From contig JAPFBL010001032.1 of NCBI GenBank assembly GCA_026182355.1, positions 1-64,000 on the forward strand: a DNA stretch of 64,000 nucleotides, in the 5' to 3' direction. Below, piece by piece: positions 43,246 through 55,799 of this stretch. Made by a program: the position numbers and the translations under genes. Position 1 is the first letter of the stretch; each line of letters starts with the position of its first letter. The stretch is from Hermatobates lingyangjiaoensis (taxonomy: Eukaryota; Arthropoda; Insecta; Hemiptera; Hermatobatidae). Below the pieces are notes generated by a model. The model was given only the letters and a program-made list of their open reading frames with translations. It searched no databases and had not been told where the DNA came from.

Positions 43246-44877
43246 TCTGGAGTGGCCTACACTCTACTTTACTATAAGTAACTCAATGTCAAATTTCTTG
43301 AGTATATAAAACATAACGTATCATTTAAGTATAACATAAATATCTAAATGGGATATAATTATTAGCATTGCATTCGCGAGGTAGTACAGATAGTGATTGA
43401 AGGACATATCAAATTATAAGCTTATTTTTGTACAACACAAATGATTTATTATTTGCAAATAATTTCATAAGTATAACTACAGCAGTAATAACGTTTTTGA
43501 AAAACCAATGTGAACATTTCTTGAAACGAAATATTATCCTACAAGAGAACATGGCTATTGTTCAAAAGCCAGAAGATTTCTTACATCGTTTACTTGACAT
43601 CCTTCTACATTGAATATTAATGTAAAATTTTCAAATTTGAAACAGTAAAATACCCTTTTTTTCTCTGAAAAACATCAAACAGCGAAGAAAATGTTGTTTT
43701 AAGGTGATTTGTTAATTAAAGATGTACGATAATTACAGTTATTAATCTCAAACGAAAGATTTATATTTTGAATTATCTTTTACATTTTTGGTTTTTAACA
43801 GAATTATTATACTGGGAATTTTATGGCTTCTTAGTATTTAATAAGATCATTTTCCTTCCCCTTTGTCAAATAACATATATACGAATTTTTTTTTAATGAG
43901 TGTTATCATTTAACTGCACAATATTATTCCTCATACATCTCTTATAAGTCAATAATATATTTTCATTTTTCCATTAGAAACATCAATTTTATCTCAGTGG
44001 AGTCGCTCAAAAAATTTCTAAGTCAATGTAAACAATGTAAAAAAATATAAAAAATTCGACAAGTATAGCAGGTGATCTCTTAGTCTAGGATAAACAAACA
44101 GTTTTTATAGCGTTATTGCTCTTTCCCGTAATTGAAACTTCATGATTTTTTTTTTATGAATTGCTAATTGTTTGTTCCATTTTTTGTCAAATTTTCATTA
44201 TCTTTTAATGTGCCGTTTAGCGTCAAAAAAACATTTTCTGAAAACAGAAATCGTATTGTAACGCCCCATTAGCGAATGTAATTTTGAAAAAAAAAATCTC
44301 AACTCATTCTACACATAATGTTCTTTTTATAGGCATAGTTTCATTCTTGTCCGTCAAACAGTATGGCTTGTATCGCTCTCACAAGGTTTGAGATTGAATT
44401 ATAAGTCAAAATTTGTACATTTTATTGAAGAAAAAATATTTCCCGTTGTTTTAAAATTCTGAATATATTTTTCTTTTGTTCTATTTGTAACTTCAAAGTT
44501 AATGTCAAAATTTCAAAACTCTAGGGTTATAAGTTTAGGAGAAATAAATGTTTTAAAAGAAACGGTTTTTGGCAAAAAAAGTGACTTTCCCATCATGCAT
44601 AATTCTTCCCAAACAATAGGGATCTTCGCCTTTATGGGTCCCATTGTTGTGTAAAATATCAACTTGATCCATCAAAGATTCTGGACCGTAGCGTGGTAAC
44701 AAGCAGTGCTAACACACTCACCCACCCATCCACGCAACCACCCACCCATACACACACACAGACATCATCGTAAAAAATTCATAAAACCACTTCTGGGACC
44801 TCAAAACATGTAATTCCGTCAAAATCTCGAGATCGAATTTTTTCACGATCACTATACTTTACTTAAAGTAAAGTAAA
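43246..44877 (+). mobile_element. Family A element, full copy
   Basis: Complete from TCTGGAGTGGCC to AAAGTAAAGTAAA, 1.63 kb, same order as 15116-16736. Confidence 0.85.
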
Positions 44878-45690
44878 AAATACAAAAAATTCGACAAGTA
44901 TAGCAGGTGATCTCTTAGTCTACGATAAACAAACAGTTTTTATAGCGTTATTGCTCTTTCCCGTAATTGAAACTTGATGATTTTTTTTTATTAATTGCTC
45001 ATTTTTTGTTCCATTTTTGGTCAAATTTTCAGAATATTTAATAAGCCGTTTAGCGTCAAAAAAATATTTTCTGAAAACATAAATCGTACTGTAACGCCCC
45101 TTTAGCGAATGAAATTTTAAAAAAAAATATCTCAACTCATTCTCCACATAATGTTCCATTGTTAGGCATAGTTTCATTTTGATTTGTCAAACAGTATGGC
45201 TTGTATCGCTCTCACAAGGTTTGAGATTGAATTATAAGTCAAAATTTATACATTTTTTTGAAAAAAAAATATTTTCTGTTGATTTAAAATTCTGAATATA
45301 TTTTTCTTTTGTTCCATTTGTAACCGCAAAGATAATGTCAAAATTTCGAAACTCTAGGGTTATCAGTTTAGGAGAAATAAATGTTTTCTAAAAAACGGTT
45401 TTTGGCAAAAAAAGTGTCTTTCCCATCATGCATAATTCTTCCCAAGCAATAGGGATCATCTTCCCTATGAGGCCCATTTTTGTGAAAAATATCAACTTGA
45501 TCCATCAAAGATTCTGGACCGTAGAGTGATAACAAGCAATGCTAACACACTCACCCACCCACCCACACAGACATCATTGAAAAAACTTCATAAAACGACT
45601 TCTGGGACCTCAAAACATGTAATTCCGACAAAAGCTCGAAATCAAATTTTTTCACGAACACTATATTTTACTTATAAAGAAGTAAAAAGT
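44878..45690 (+). mobile_element. Family A element, 5'-truncated copy
   Basis: Right half of family A (from ATTCGACAAGTATAGCAGG), joined directly after the full copy, so the two form a partial tandem. Confidence 0.8.
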
Positions 45691-46199
45691 TTAATATGAA
45701 AACTAGCAACACGTTTCAACACTTAGTATTCTTTTTCAGGTTTACATCTTCTTTTGAGATTACATCTACTTGAATGTAGAGTGTAGATGTTAAACTGAAG
45801 CAAAACACGAAGTGTTCCACATGCGTTGTTATCTTTCATATGAAACTTTTTTTTTGTGTAGAGACATAATTTTTGAAATCCCCCAATTATATCAAACTTC
45901 TTCATAACATGTAGAATGAGCTTAAAATAAGTATTTGTTCTGTAAAATAAAATAACGAGTCCATTCAATATTATACAAAGATAATAAATTCAAGACAGTA
46001 TCATATAGATTGATTAGAGCATTTTGTTAGACAATTCATCATAACATGGAAAGCATCAGAAATTCTATGTTTCACTGGCATTAATTTTTTACATGTATGA
46101 ATTCCATTCTTCTTATATCTCATATTAAGTTATTAAATCAATTCTAGCATCAATCATCTAATTAATTTTATTCTAGTGGATTCACTTAAAAATTATGTT
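45691..46199. other. Unassigned, with a decayed PLE-like motif
   Basis: GCAAAACACGAAGTGTTCC and GCGTTGTTATC near 45800-45833 resemble the P8 core but the hairpin and GAAA are changed. Confidence 0.35.
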
Positions 46200-46740
46200 T
46201 ATGTATTTATTTAGACACACATAGACATCATCGAAAGAACGTAAGAGAAGGTTTTTTGGAACCTCAAAATACGTAGATCAGTCAAAACGACTATAGCATC
46301 TCCATAAATTTTTGGATCCACACCCACCCATCCACACAGACATACACAGAAATCATCGAAAAATATCACAAAGATCTTTTGGGACCTCAAAACATGAAGA
46401 TCATCAGACAAAACGGCTGTAGTGTCTCCACTAACTTTTGGATACACACCCACCCATCCACACAGACATACACAGAACTCATCAAAAAATATAACAAAAG
46501 GTCTTTTGAGACCTCGAAACATGTAGATCAGCCAAAACCACTGTAGCATCTTCACAAACTTTTGGATACACATCCACCCATCCACACCCAGACACGCAGA
46601 CATACACAGACATTGAAAAACAACACACAAAGTCTTTTGGGACCTCAAAACATATAAGTTTATGTCCAAATATAATTACGTCCAAATCTCGAGATCGTTT
46701 TTTTTCAGGATCACTAACTTTACTTCTAGTAATACTAACA
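46200..46740. repeat. ~125-bp tandem repeat at a family A right end
   Basis: TTTTGGATAC/TTTTGGATCC recurs at 46310, 46437 and 46560. Each unit has CACCCATCCACACAGACATA and GGGACCTCAAAACAT, both from the family A right end. The array finishes in a normal family A terminus near 46738. About 3.3 units. Confidence 0.75.
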
Positions 46741-46864
46741 TTTGTGATACTCTTGAAATAATAATAGCACAAAAGAGTTGGTGTTTACCCGTATCTGGTA
46801 GGAGGACAAGCAGCCAAAGAGACCTTGCGAAAGTACTTTCCTGACACTTTATACTCTCCTGACC

Positions 46865-46957
46865 TTTCAAGTGAATAAATCGAAGGTAAACGTGCTCACA
46901 CAGGCCTACCAGTCTAGAGGAAAGCACGTGGGAGCTGGGTTAACCTGGCCCCCAAAC
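46865..46957 (-). repeat. SINE head fragment
   Basis: Minus strand reads GGGGGCCAGGTTAACCCAGC to TCGATTTATTCACTTG; degenerate SINE head and body start. Confidence 0.6.
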
Positions 46958-47339
46958 AAGAAGTTAAACTACAACGAAACGAGAAGGTAGTTAGGGAAAA
47001 TTTCCTCTCTTGCAAAAGAGCTGGAAAAAATTTGCTCTTGGATATCCAACAACAAGCCGAATATCTCTTTGCGACTGTATTCTCCACTCCTAATACCCTT
47101 GGTAGGCAGCCAGCTAGAGTGTACCTCTAGTGACAACCTTCAAGACTACTAGAACCATCAATACTCCATACCAATGTTAACCTTCCAGCAAGGTTACAGC
47201 CAACAGTTCCTGGTTAATACTTAATCATCAAAACTTTTTCTCCCCCTAAATAATGAAGAAATTGATTAGTTGATTTAAAATATAGAAAGAATCATTCATA
47301 GTAAATATTTAAACGGAGTAGCAATGGAGTGATTAAGCG

Positions 47340-47690
47340 CCCTCTAACACTCGGTAGAAGTTACTTTCCCCCGAAACGCGAAGAAAACTGTCCCGAAGAA
47401 GGAGAAAGGAAGGTTACTTTCTCCCAAAACTTAGGGAGCCTGAATGGACATTACCAATGATGGTTTATTCAGATTCTGCAAAGAAGAGGAAGAAACACCG
47501 TTGCACCTGCTGACTGACTATAAGGCAACTTTACTGCACACAGGTAAGTGCTCCGAGACACTCAACAAAACCACAGAAAAACTTTTACCGCTGGAACCAG
47601 CAAAAGTGCTGAGCTTCTTGGAGGCGTTGAAGCTAACTGCTAGGCTTCTTTAGTACAGAAAGGGGAAGTACAATAGTTTTTAAGACGCTA
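47340..47690 (+). pseudogene. LINE C-terminal fragment
   Basis: Translation contains FCKEEEETPLHLLTDYKA, the cysteine/histidine tail seen after RNase H in R1/jockey-like LINEs (one Cys changed to Tyr), then a stop. Upstream frames are broken. Confidence 0.65.
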
Positions 47691-48557
47691 TAAAGTCTTA
47701 AAAATAGCAGTGCTATAGTCGCCCTCTCAAATAAAAATAAGAATAAAACAAAATAAAAAATAAAAAAAATATTTAAACGGCAACTAACTAGTGTATGGTT
47801 ACTAATCATACATTCACTATCATATATTAAAAAATAGAAATTATGAGCATGAGATATAAAATAATATGTTGAAAATAAATATAATTGTTTACTTTACTAA
47901 AAGTATAGTACAGTGTTCAAGAAATAAATCGATCCCTCATACACATACACATACAGCCAGTGTTTAAGAAACTTACTCATCCAATCCCAAACCAATGTAC
48001 GTAATATTAGACCAACTGGAACACAAGCCAGTGCATGTGATATTACACCGATTAGAGCAGGAAGTTAAATTTTTAACCATTATTACAAAAATGGTAGGAG
48101 CTATTGAACTTATCTACTTAATAACAATAGTTTAGTCAAAATAACACAAAAAATCAATTATTTCTCAAGAAGTTTGATATTATGCTTTCTTATTGTAAAG
48201 TTCAGTGTAGGTCACTTCAGATTTTATTATTTTTGTTACTTTAATATATTATGGTATTTCATTCGTTTAAACTTCTTTCAATTTGTGACATTAAGAACTG
48301 TGGTAGTGAATTTTTAGAAATTATACTTTTTAGATTAATGCGAATACCAAAAGTTCATAGATAACGTATTATCTATTAGTATAAATTATATTCATTTTAC
48401 ATCTTTGGTTAATTCTAAAATACGGTACGGACTTAGTACATTTAGAAATTTAATGCATTAGTACATATTAGAAATTTAGTGCATACATGGAAATTATACA
48501 GAAATTTAGTACATATATGGAAATTACACCCGGTATAACAGTATCTTAAACGAAAAA
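47691..48557. other. AT-rich sequence with family A scraps
   Basis: 47888-47945 (TTTACTTTACTAAAAGTATAG) and 48180-48225 resemble opposite ends of family A. The rest is unassigned. Confidence 0.4.
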
Positions 48558-48569
48558 GACTGTTAATTT

Positions 48570-48784
48570 AACTCTAACGTAGTGCAATCAATTATTATAT
48601 GGTATCTACTCATTTTAGGGTAAAAAGCTAATGAAATGGTCTCACATATAAAAATTGAATTTTTTTTATGACATTGTATTTTTTAGTTAATATTTGAGGA
48701 AAACACTACGTGTTCGAAACGCGTTGTTTATACGATTACATTTTTATATGTGGAGACCATTTCATTAGCTTTTTACCCTACAAT
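48570..48784. mobile_element. Fold-back mini-element (P8) with 12-bp target duplication
   Basis: Flanked by GACTGTTAATTT at 48558-48569 and 48785-48796. Ends GGGTAAAAAGCTAATGAAAT and mirror. The centre keeps TTGAGGA, hairpin ACAC-TAC-GTGT and GAAACGCGTT (48694-48726). Inserted into the 3' region of a hAT element. Confidence 0.8.
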
Positions 48785-50672
48785 GACTGTTAATTTTTTA
48801 ACAGAACATTTTTTAACTCCTGGGTCAATTATATATCTTATATAAAAAAATAAACAAAAGTGGGTCACAACTTTACTTATCAAATCAATGAGAAAGTTGT
48901 TGCTGCATCTTATCTGATGCAGCATTAGAATCCGAGGTTTATAGGTTGTAGTTTTCAGTTTGATACATGCAGCACTCATATTGGCACCAAGACGATTTCT
49001 GGTACTTGATTTTATGAAATTCATATGTGAAAACAAGGATTCACATGAATATGAGGAACCAAACAACGTCAGGAGAGCTATTGCTAATTTTTTCATTGAT
49101 TTAAAAGAAGATGGCAAGGAATTCCATTCTGTAAGAATGATGTTCTCAGCAAGACTTCAGTAGATAATGATTCTGACTCAATTTTCTGTAACTTCTGGTT
49201 CATGTCAAAAATTTCGTTTTCCACACCGCACTTTCCTGGAACTCTATTAATTCAATTTCCAAGTTACTAAGATTAAGCCAATCAAACTGTGATAAATTCA
49301 GATCTTCAAATTGAATAGCGTCGGGGGAAAAGATAAACTGTAATGTAGTATCTAGTTTCCCGAATTGAACGAACCTTTCTGAAAGTAGATTTCTTGCGTC
49401 TCGTATGATAGAAGAATACCTGTAGAACGGTATTTCTCTCTCTTCGGAGCTTCAGTCAAACCGGACTTTTCAAAGTGCTTCTTTAATGATGAAAAATATT
49501 TCAATTTGTTTTCTTCTAAATCTCTTGAAAAAACAACTAGCTTCTTTTCAAAAGCTTTGATATGCCCGAACATCGATGGCGCAACATTTCCAGAACCTTG
49601 CAGTTTTGTGTTCAAGTTATTGTAATGCAGTGCAAAATCAGAAAGAAATTTAAGTCATTCAACCAATTATTGTCTGTCAATTCTAGATATTCCTGTCCCT
49701 TTTCACCCAGGAAACTTTTATTTCTTCTAATAATTCAACAAACCGGTTCAATACCTGACCAGGCTCAACCACCTAAATTATTGTACATGATTAATCCAGA
49801 ATATTGACTGTCAACTTCATTTAATAGCATGTTAAATTGACGTTTATTAAGAGCATGGGCAACTATAAAGTTTACAACTTTTGTTACGATGCTCATAACT
49901 TTTTCTAGCGATTTAAAAGTGTTTTTTTGCACATAGGGCTTGTTGGTGTATCATGCAATGAAACTCAACTAAATCATGTTTAACTTCGTCTCTCAGTAAT
50001 TTCACAAATCCACAATTCTTTCCAACCATGTTTGGAGCTCCATCAGTTCTCACAGATACAATATTTCCAAAGTTAATGCCAAGTTCCATAAATTTTTTTT
50101 CACTTCATTCAACCTCTGGTTTTCTCAGAAAGTGTCATCAAACTTATCAGCTCTTCTTTCATTATATTCCCAGACGGATATCTACAATAACTGCTACACG
50201 GCAGCTGATCTAACATCAGTGCACTCACCAAACAAAGCGAAAACATTTCTACATTTCTTAAGTCTTGTAAAAGCTGTTCGGTGTTGGATATTGGCAGCAG
50301 GTTGCCAAATTTTTAAGAAAAAAAAGAAAAACAAATAAAGGGCAGCTAACCTATCTATTATAGATAAGAAAAACAATTTTATGATGCAGAACTAAAAAAA
50401 AAAACGCTAGTACATATACATTAAATAGAAAAATATACATTTCATGGTGCTATATTTCATTGTAAGGTGCTAAATCCACCATAATAAATGCTAAATTGGC
50501 AACTCTACGCATTAGTTGCCTTTGCTCGTTATAGGTAAATGAAAAGCACTTGCCATAGCAAAAAAAAATATTTCTGTAGTTTTCCACAAACATCGACATA
50601 GAACGACGTGGGTCACTAAAATATGAGTGGTGGGTCAGTTGGTGACCCGCGGGTATATGGTTCGCCATCCCT
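48785..50672 (-). pseudogene. hAT transposon with decayed transposase
   Basis: The minus strand begins at 50672 with CAGGGATGGCGAACC, a typical hAT inverted end. Coding pieces: 49352-49615 (LQGSGNVAPSMFGHIKAFEK) and 48773-49117 with the C-terminal dimerisation domain (KKLAIALLTLFGSSYSCESL, RNRLGANMSAACIKL) of the GTF2IRD2/ZBED-like type. Frames between are broken. The partner 3' end was not found; the P8 element sits there. Confidence 0.75.
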
Positions 50673-51021
50673 GAATTAGCCAATCAGAACAAAGGAACCA
50701 CCTTTGGTTATTTTTTTATTAATTTCAACTTCTATATTTTGATATTTTTATTATTCTCTTGTTACAATTGATTATGTTTTAATATTTTTCATTAGTTTTT
50801 AGTCTTTATTGAATATTTTTTAACAGCTTTTAGTAACCTTCAATTTAATACTGTAGAGTATATTTTGACCCAGCAAGTCACTGGTTGTTTGATATCTTTC
50901 TCGATCGTACTAGAAGAATCCTGTCTATTTTCTTCTCTAATACTAACTACTGTACTTTTTCATTAAGAGTTGTATTTTTTTTTATTTTTTACTCCAATTA
51001 CAGTTGAATATATTTTTATAT
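50673..51021. other. Unassigned AT-rich sequence
   Basis: Nothing recognised. Confidence 0.45.
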
Positions 51022-52662
51022 TTTTACTTTACTATAAGTAAAGTATAGTGATCGTGAAAAAATTCGATCTCGAGATTTTGACGGAATTACATGTTTTAAG
51101 GTCCCAGAATTCGTTTTATGAAGTTTTTTCGATGATGTCTGTGTGTGTGTGTGGCTGGGTGGGTGGGTGCGTGGGTGGGTGGGTGAGTGTGTTAGCATTA
51201 CCTGTTACCACGCTACGGTCCACAATCTTTGATGGATCAAGAAGATATTTTACACAAAAATGGGCCTCATAAAGACGAAGATCCCTATTGTTTGGGAAGA
51301 ATTATGCATGATGGGAAAGTCACTTTTTTTGCCCAAAACCGTTTTTTAGAAAACATTTATTTCTCCTAAACTGATAATCCTAGAGTTTTGAAATTTTGAC
51401 ATTATCTTTGAGGTTTCAAATGGAACAAACGAAAAATATATTCAGAATTTTAAAACAACAGGAAATATTTTTTTTTTCAATAAAATGTAATAATTTTGAC
51501 TTATAATTCAATCTCAAACCTTGTGAGAGCGATACAAGCCATACTGTTTGACGGACAAAAATGAAACTATGCCTATAAATAGAACATTATGTGTAGAATG
51601 AGTTGAGATATTTTTTTTCAAAATTACATTCGCTAATGGGGCGTTACAGATTTCTGTTTTCAGAAAATCTTTTTTTGACGATAAACGGCTGATTAAAAAA
51701 TAATGAAATTTTGACAAAAAATGGAACAAAAAATTAGCAATTCATAAAAAAAAATCATGAAGTTTCAATTATGGGAAAGAGCAATAACGCTATAAAAACT
51801 GTTTGTTTATCTTAGACTAAGAGATCACCTGCTATACTTGTCGATTTTTTTATATTTTTTTACATTGTTTACATTGACTTAGAAATTTTTTGAGCGAATC
51901 CACTGAGATAAAATTGATATTTATAAAGGAACAATTTAAAATGTTTATTGACTTATATCAGATGTAAGAGGAATAATATTGTGCAGTTAAATGATAACAC
52001 TCATTAAAAAAAAATTCGTATATATGTTATTTGACAAAGGGGAAGGAAAATGATCTTATTAAATACTAAGAAGCCATAAAATTCCCAGTATAATAATTCT
52101 GTTAAAAACCAAAAATGTAAAAGATAATTCAAAATATAAATCTTTCGTTTAGAGATTAATAACTGTAATTATCGTACATCTTTAATTAACAAATCACCTT
52201 AAAACAACATTTTCTTCGCTGTTTAAGATGTTTTTCAGAGAAAAAAAGGGTATTTTACTGTTTCAAATTTGAAAATTTTACATTAATATTCAATGTAGAA
52301 GGATGTCAAGTAAACAATGTAAGAAATCTACTGGCTATTTGAACAATAGCCATGTTCTCTTGTAGGATAATATTTCGTTTCAAGAAATGTTTACATTGGT
52401 TTTTCAAAAATGTTATTACTGCTGTAGTTATACTAATGAAATTATTTGCAAATAACAAATTATTTGTGATGTACAAAAATAAGCTTATAAAATTATATGT
52501 CCTTCAATCACTATCTGTACTACCTCAGGAATGATAGGCTAATAATTATATCCCATTTAGATGTTTACGTTATGCTTAAATGAGACGTTATGTTTTATAT
52601 ACTCAAGAAATTTGACATTAAGTTACTTATAGTAAAGTAGAGTGTAGGCCACTCCAGATTTT
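51022..52662 (-). mobile_element. Family A element, full inverted copy
   Basis: Complete reverse-complement copy. It begins TTTTTACTTTACTATAAGTA and ends GTGTAGGCCACTCCAGAT. Confidence 0.85.
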
Positions 52663-52679
52663 TAATTCTTAATTCAACA

Positions 52680-54060
52680 TTTCAGGACCCTGCGAAACAC
52701 TGAACCCCCGAAAAGTGAACCGCGAACTAGTGAGGGATTACTGTATTGATCCCATTTTGTTGAAGCTATTAGCGCTTAGTAGCTTGTATCGTCTTAAGAA
52801 GTTTGGTTCACATGGGGCGGAGGAATATGAGAAAGCAGTTTGGTTTCCAGAACAGCTGCATCCTGCCATAAACTTAAAAGTTCGATACATGATGTGCGGT
52901 ACGACATCTATACTGATGGTAGTAACTTTTCAGAAGGAATTGTTTTTTCATTTAGATTGGACTCCTGCTCCTGCTTAAGCAGGCAGAAATGTTTGCAATC
53001 CTACTACTGGCAATGATATGGATTAATCAAGGAACTACAGGAAAAGAAGCCAATAAAATATTAATTAAAACTGACAGTAAACCATCCATTGAAACAATAA
53101 ACAATAGAGACATTGAAAGACGCTTTGATCAACAAATAAGAAAAGAGCTTGCAATATCGAGGAGAAAAAATAGGCATTGAGTGGACCAATGCTCATGTGA
53201 GGACAGCAGGTGGCGAAGGTTGCAGCTACGAAGGAGGACATGGTCGTCCATCTGGCGGCACCTATGAGCTACCTGCAGGGGAAACTAGGAGCCGCGACTG
53301 AAGAAAGACAGGAAGAGGAATGGCGCACCATGACCAAAGGACAAGCTAGACCAGGCATGGGGAACCTGCGGCCTTAAGGTCTCATGGTATTAAATGGTAT
53401 TTGGTATTAAAGATAAAAAATTATGACATTTAAGAAGAAGATTATTGATCAGTCATTACTTAAAAAGTCTAAGCTTCCTAAGTTAACAAAGATAATAAAC
53501 GAAGGCAATGAGGACACTGTTGAATCTTTTGAAAGATGCGAAACAGTTTTAGATGCACTAATCAAGTAATATAATGATGAATTTAAAGATTTTACAAAAT
53601 AACTATCATTTACGAATTGGTTTATCCATGCGTTGTAGCCTTTGGGGTAAGTGGACAGTGCTAAAATAGCCTTTACTCCAAGAAAAGTTCCTCACCCCTG
53701 GACTAGACACAAGTAAATACTTTCCGATTATGAATACAAGGAAGAAGCTTGACGACTTACAAATAGATTACAGACTGACCCAAGAACTGGCCGGATATAG
53801 ACGAACTGGAAATTACTCGAAGAAATTGAATATTACTCAAAATTAAATTGCATATGTGACAGACTGAATGACTAGACATGGAACCATTTAATCTACATAT
53901 GACGGTCCAAAATTAGATCCTTACCGACAAAGACTCACACAAACAGTAAACACTACAGCGCACGATAGAACTATCAAGGAAAACAAATAGCAGAACAATT
54001 TGTGCATGACTTCAAAAAATGTTTATCAAATATTCCGCACTAAGTGTTCAATATTAGATA
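52680..54060 (+). pseudogene. LINE ORF2 remnant (RNase H and zinc tail), split by a hAT element
   Basis: Near 52900 it reads DIYTDGSNFSEG, the RNase H start motif, with a frame change soon after. 52989-53180 continues in another frame, then GIEWTNAHVRTAGGE (RNase H end). After the insert 53352-53700 it resumes KKLDDLQIDYRLTQELAGY and a CICDRLN-like zinc tail. I/R1-type LINE; upstream RT missing. Many stops. Confidence 0.7.
53352..53700. mobile_element. hAT-type non-autonomous element
   Basis: 349 bases. Ends CAGGCATGGGGAACCTGCGG and AGTTCCTCACCCCTG. Flanks AGCTAGAC and GACTAGAC share 6 of 8. Same family as 24230-24636. Interrupts a LINE remnant. Confidence 0.8.
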
Positions 54061-55070
54061 ATTATTATTGAAATGAATGTAAATATTTTAGGTACATAAG
54101 CGTATCTGTTTGTTATTTATAGTAAGTTCACGCTATAATATTATATTTAAACATCAAATGTGTAATATTTAATTTGTATGTTTTATTTAAATTTTTGAAA
54201 TAGATGTATATTTTTGAAATGAAATGTAAACTCATTTAGAGGTCACTGAAATGTAAACAAAACAATAAACAATTACAATTAAGACATTGGTACAAAGGTC
54301 GTCGGTGAAGTGTGAGAGGGTAGAGATATAGCGTGTGAGAGTGAGAAAGAGAAGACAGAGCGCGATTTGAATATAGAGAGGGGAAGTGTGTGACAGAGAT
54401 GGAGAGTGAGTGGGAGTGCGAGAGGACATGGGAATCAAAGATGGAGGCAAGATTTAACATTCAAAGGTGAAACGAGGCCAGCTTCGATAAACATTTAACT
54501 AGAAAATTAAAACTATAATTTTTTTTAAATAATGTCATAGTTTATAATTTCTATGGTAGTATTTATTTTATTAACTAGATATTTATCTTACATTTTTTTA
54601 TATTCATTTAAAGAATTTCGTGAATCATTTAACAGCAACGAGTTGAAGACCTAACTTACTTTAACTAAATCAATTTTGACGTATTTTACAGAATGTTACA
54701 AATAATAATTGAGAGAAGAAATCCCTAATTAGTGAGTAGTTGAAAAGTAGTATAAAATATTAAACCATCTCATTGCAATTGCTTAGTAAAATCATATAAA
54801 ATAACTGGACCAAGAAATTTAATTAAGTATTGTTAATTTCATTTTAGCCAATTTTATTTAAGAATTGTAAAGCAATTATTTCAGCTTTATGAATATTAAC
54901 TTTCAAATTAAAAATTTACATGAACTAACGGTTTGTTTGATATTTATGGAACAAAAAGAAGTAAAATAACTTCCATTTAACTTTTAATACAGGTAGTTAT
55001 GTATAGAATATTGTATACAATACATGTAAAAGTATAAATAAAGAAAATAATATATATATAATAGATATAC
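54061..55070. other. HTT intron with GA-rich tract and one arm of a distant inverted repeat
   Basis: GA-rich tract about 54290-54440. 54441-54553 is about 90% the reverse complement of 58465-58579. The rest is unassigned. Confidence 0.5.
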
Positions 55071-55151
55071 CTTAGCATGATGAGACGTAAGTTTGATATG
55101 TTCCGTCTGGCGAAGCACGAAGTAGACTGGCGTGTTAAGACATGTCTCCAA
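55071..55151 (-). CDS. htt: Huntingtin exon (most 5' one recognised)
   Basis: Acceptor ACCCTATAG (AG at 55152-55153, in-frame TAG just before), donor GTATAT. Phase 0-0, 27 codons: LETCLNTPVYFVLRQTEHIK then LTSHHAK. Vertebrate huntingtin has [20 protein letters not shown] then LSQSGA; TP, LxxxExI and L(S/T)S line up with one small gap. Short and moderately diverged, but order and strand fit. Exons further 5' were not found up to 64 kb. Confidence 0.65.
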
Positions 55152-55799
55152 CTATAGGGTCCAAAAGTTCGCTTACATTCATTCTACTGGGAAAACTACC
55201 CCCACTACATCTTAACAATTGCGTCTTAATTTATTATGAGAGGAAATAACTGTTTCATAGTATTTCAAGTAGAAATTGAATAAAACACTCTTCTGCTGTT
55301 TTATTCAAAAGCAAATTATATTATTCGTAGTGCTTCAGTGATATTATGCACTAAATTTCCGTTATAATTGTGAAAATAGTGAAAACCTGTTTTCACATAT
55401 TATGTAATAGGGAAACACAACCATTTGGGTTTTGACCAAAAGCTAGACAGTCTTATCGTAAGCATAACTACTTATATTTGTCAAATTTCACAAATTTATG
55501 TGACCCGTAGCGTGGTCACAACCTTTTTAAATAAATTCCCGCTTGCACACACTCGAGATAAAAAAAATAACAAAATGAAAATCAGGGAACTACAAAAGTG
55601 TAAATACTTTTGTATTTACGAAAGAAATACAAATTTACGAAGTAATTTACGAAAGAAATTACGAAATCAAATTCTTCTTAACTATATTTTAATAAAGTTA
55701 AACTATTATTTTTAACAAAACACAAATATATTGCATTCTAAACCGATTATCAGTAGATAAAATAAATTAAACCATTTCTGGAAGTAATATGAACAAGGT
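55152..55799. other. HTT intron, nothing firm
   Basis: Small internal repeats of TTTACGAAAGAAAT near 55615-55670. A 96-codon frame at 55425-55715 shows no domain. Confidence 0.4.

Noticed and set aside
46211..46772. Long minus-strand frames with repeated SQKTF-like units
   Set aside because: Translation of the ~125-bp family A-derived tandem repeat; no protein pattern.
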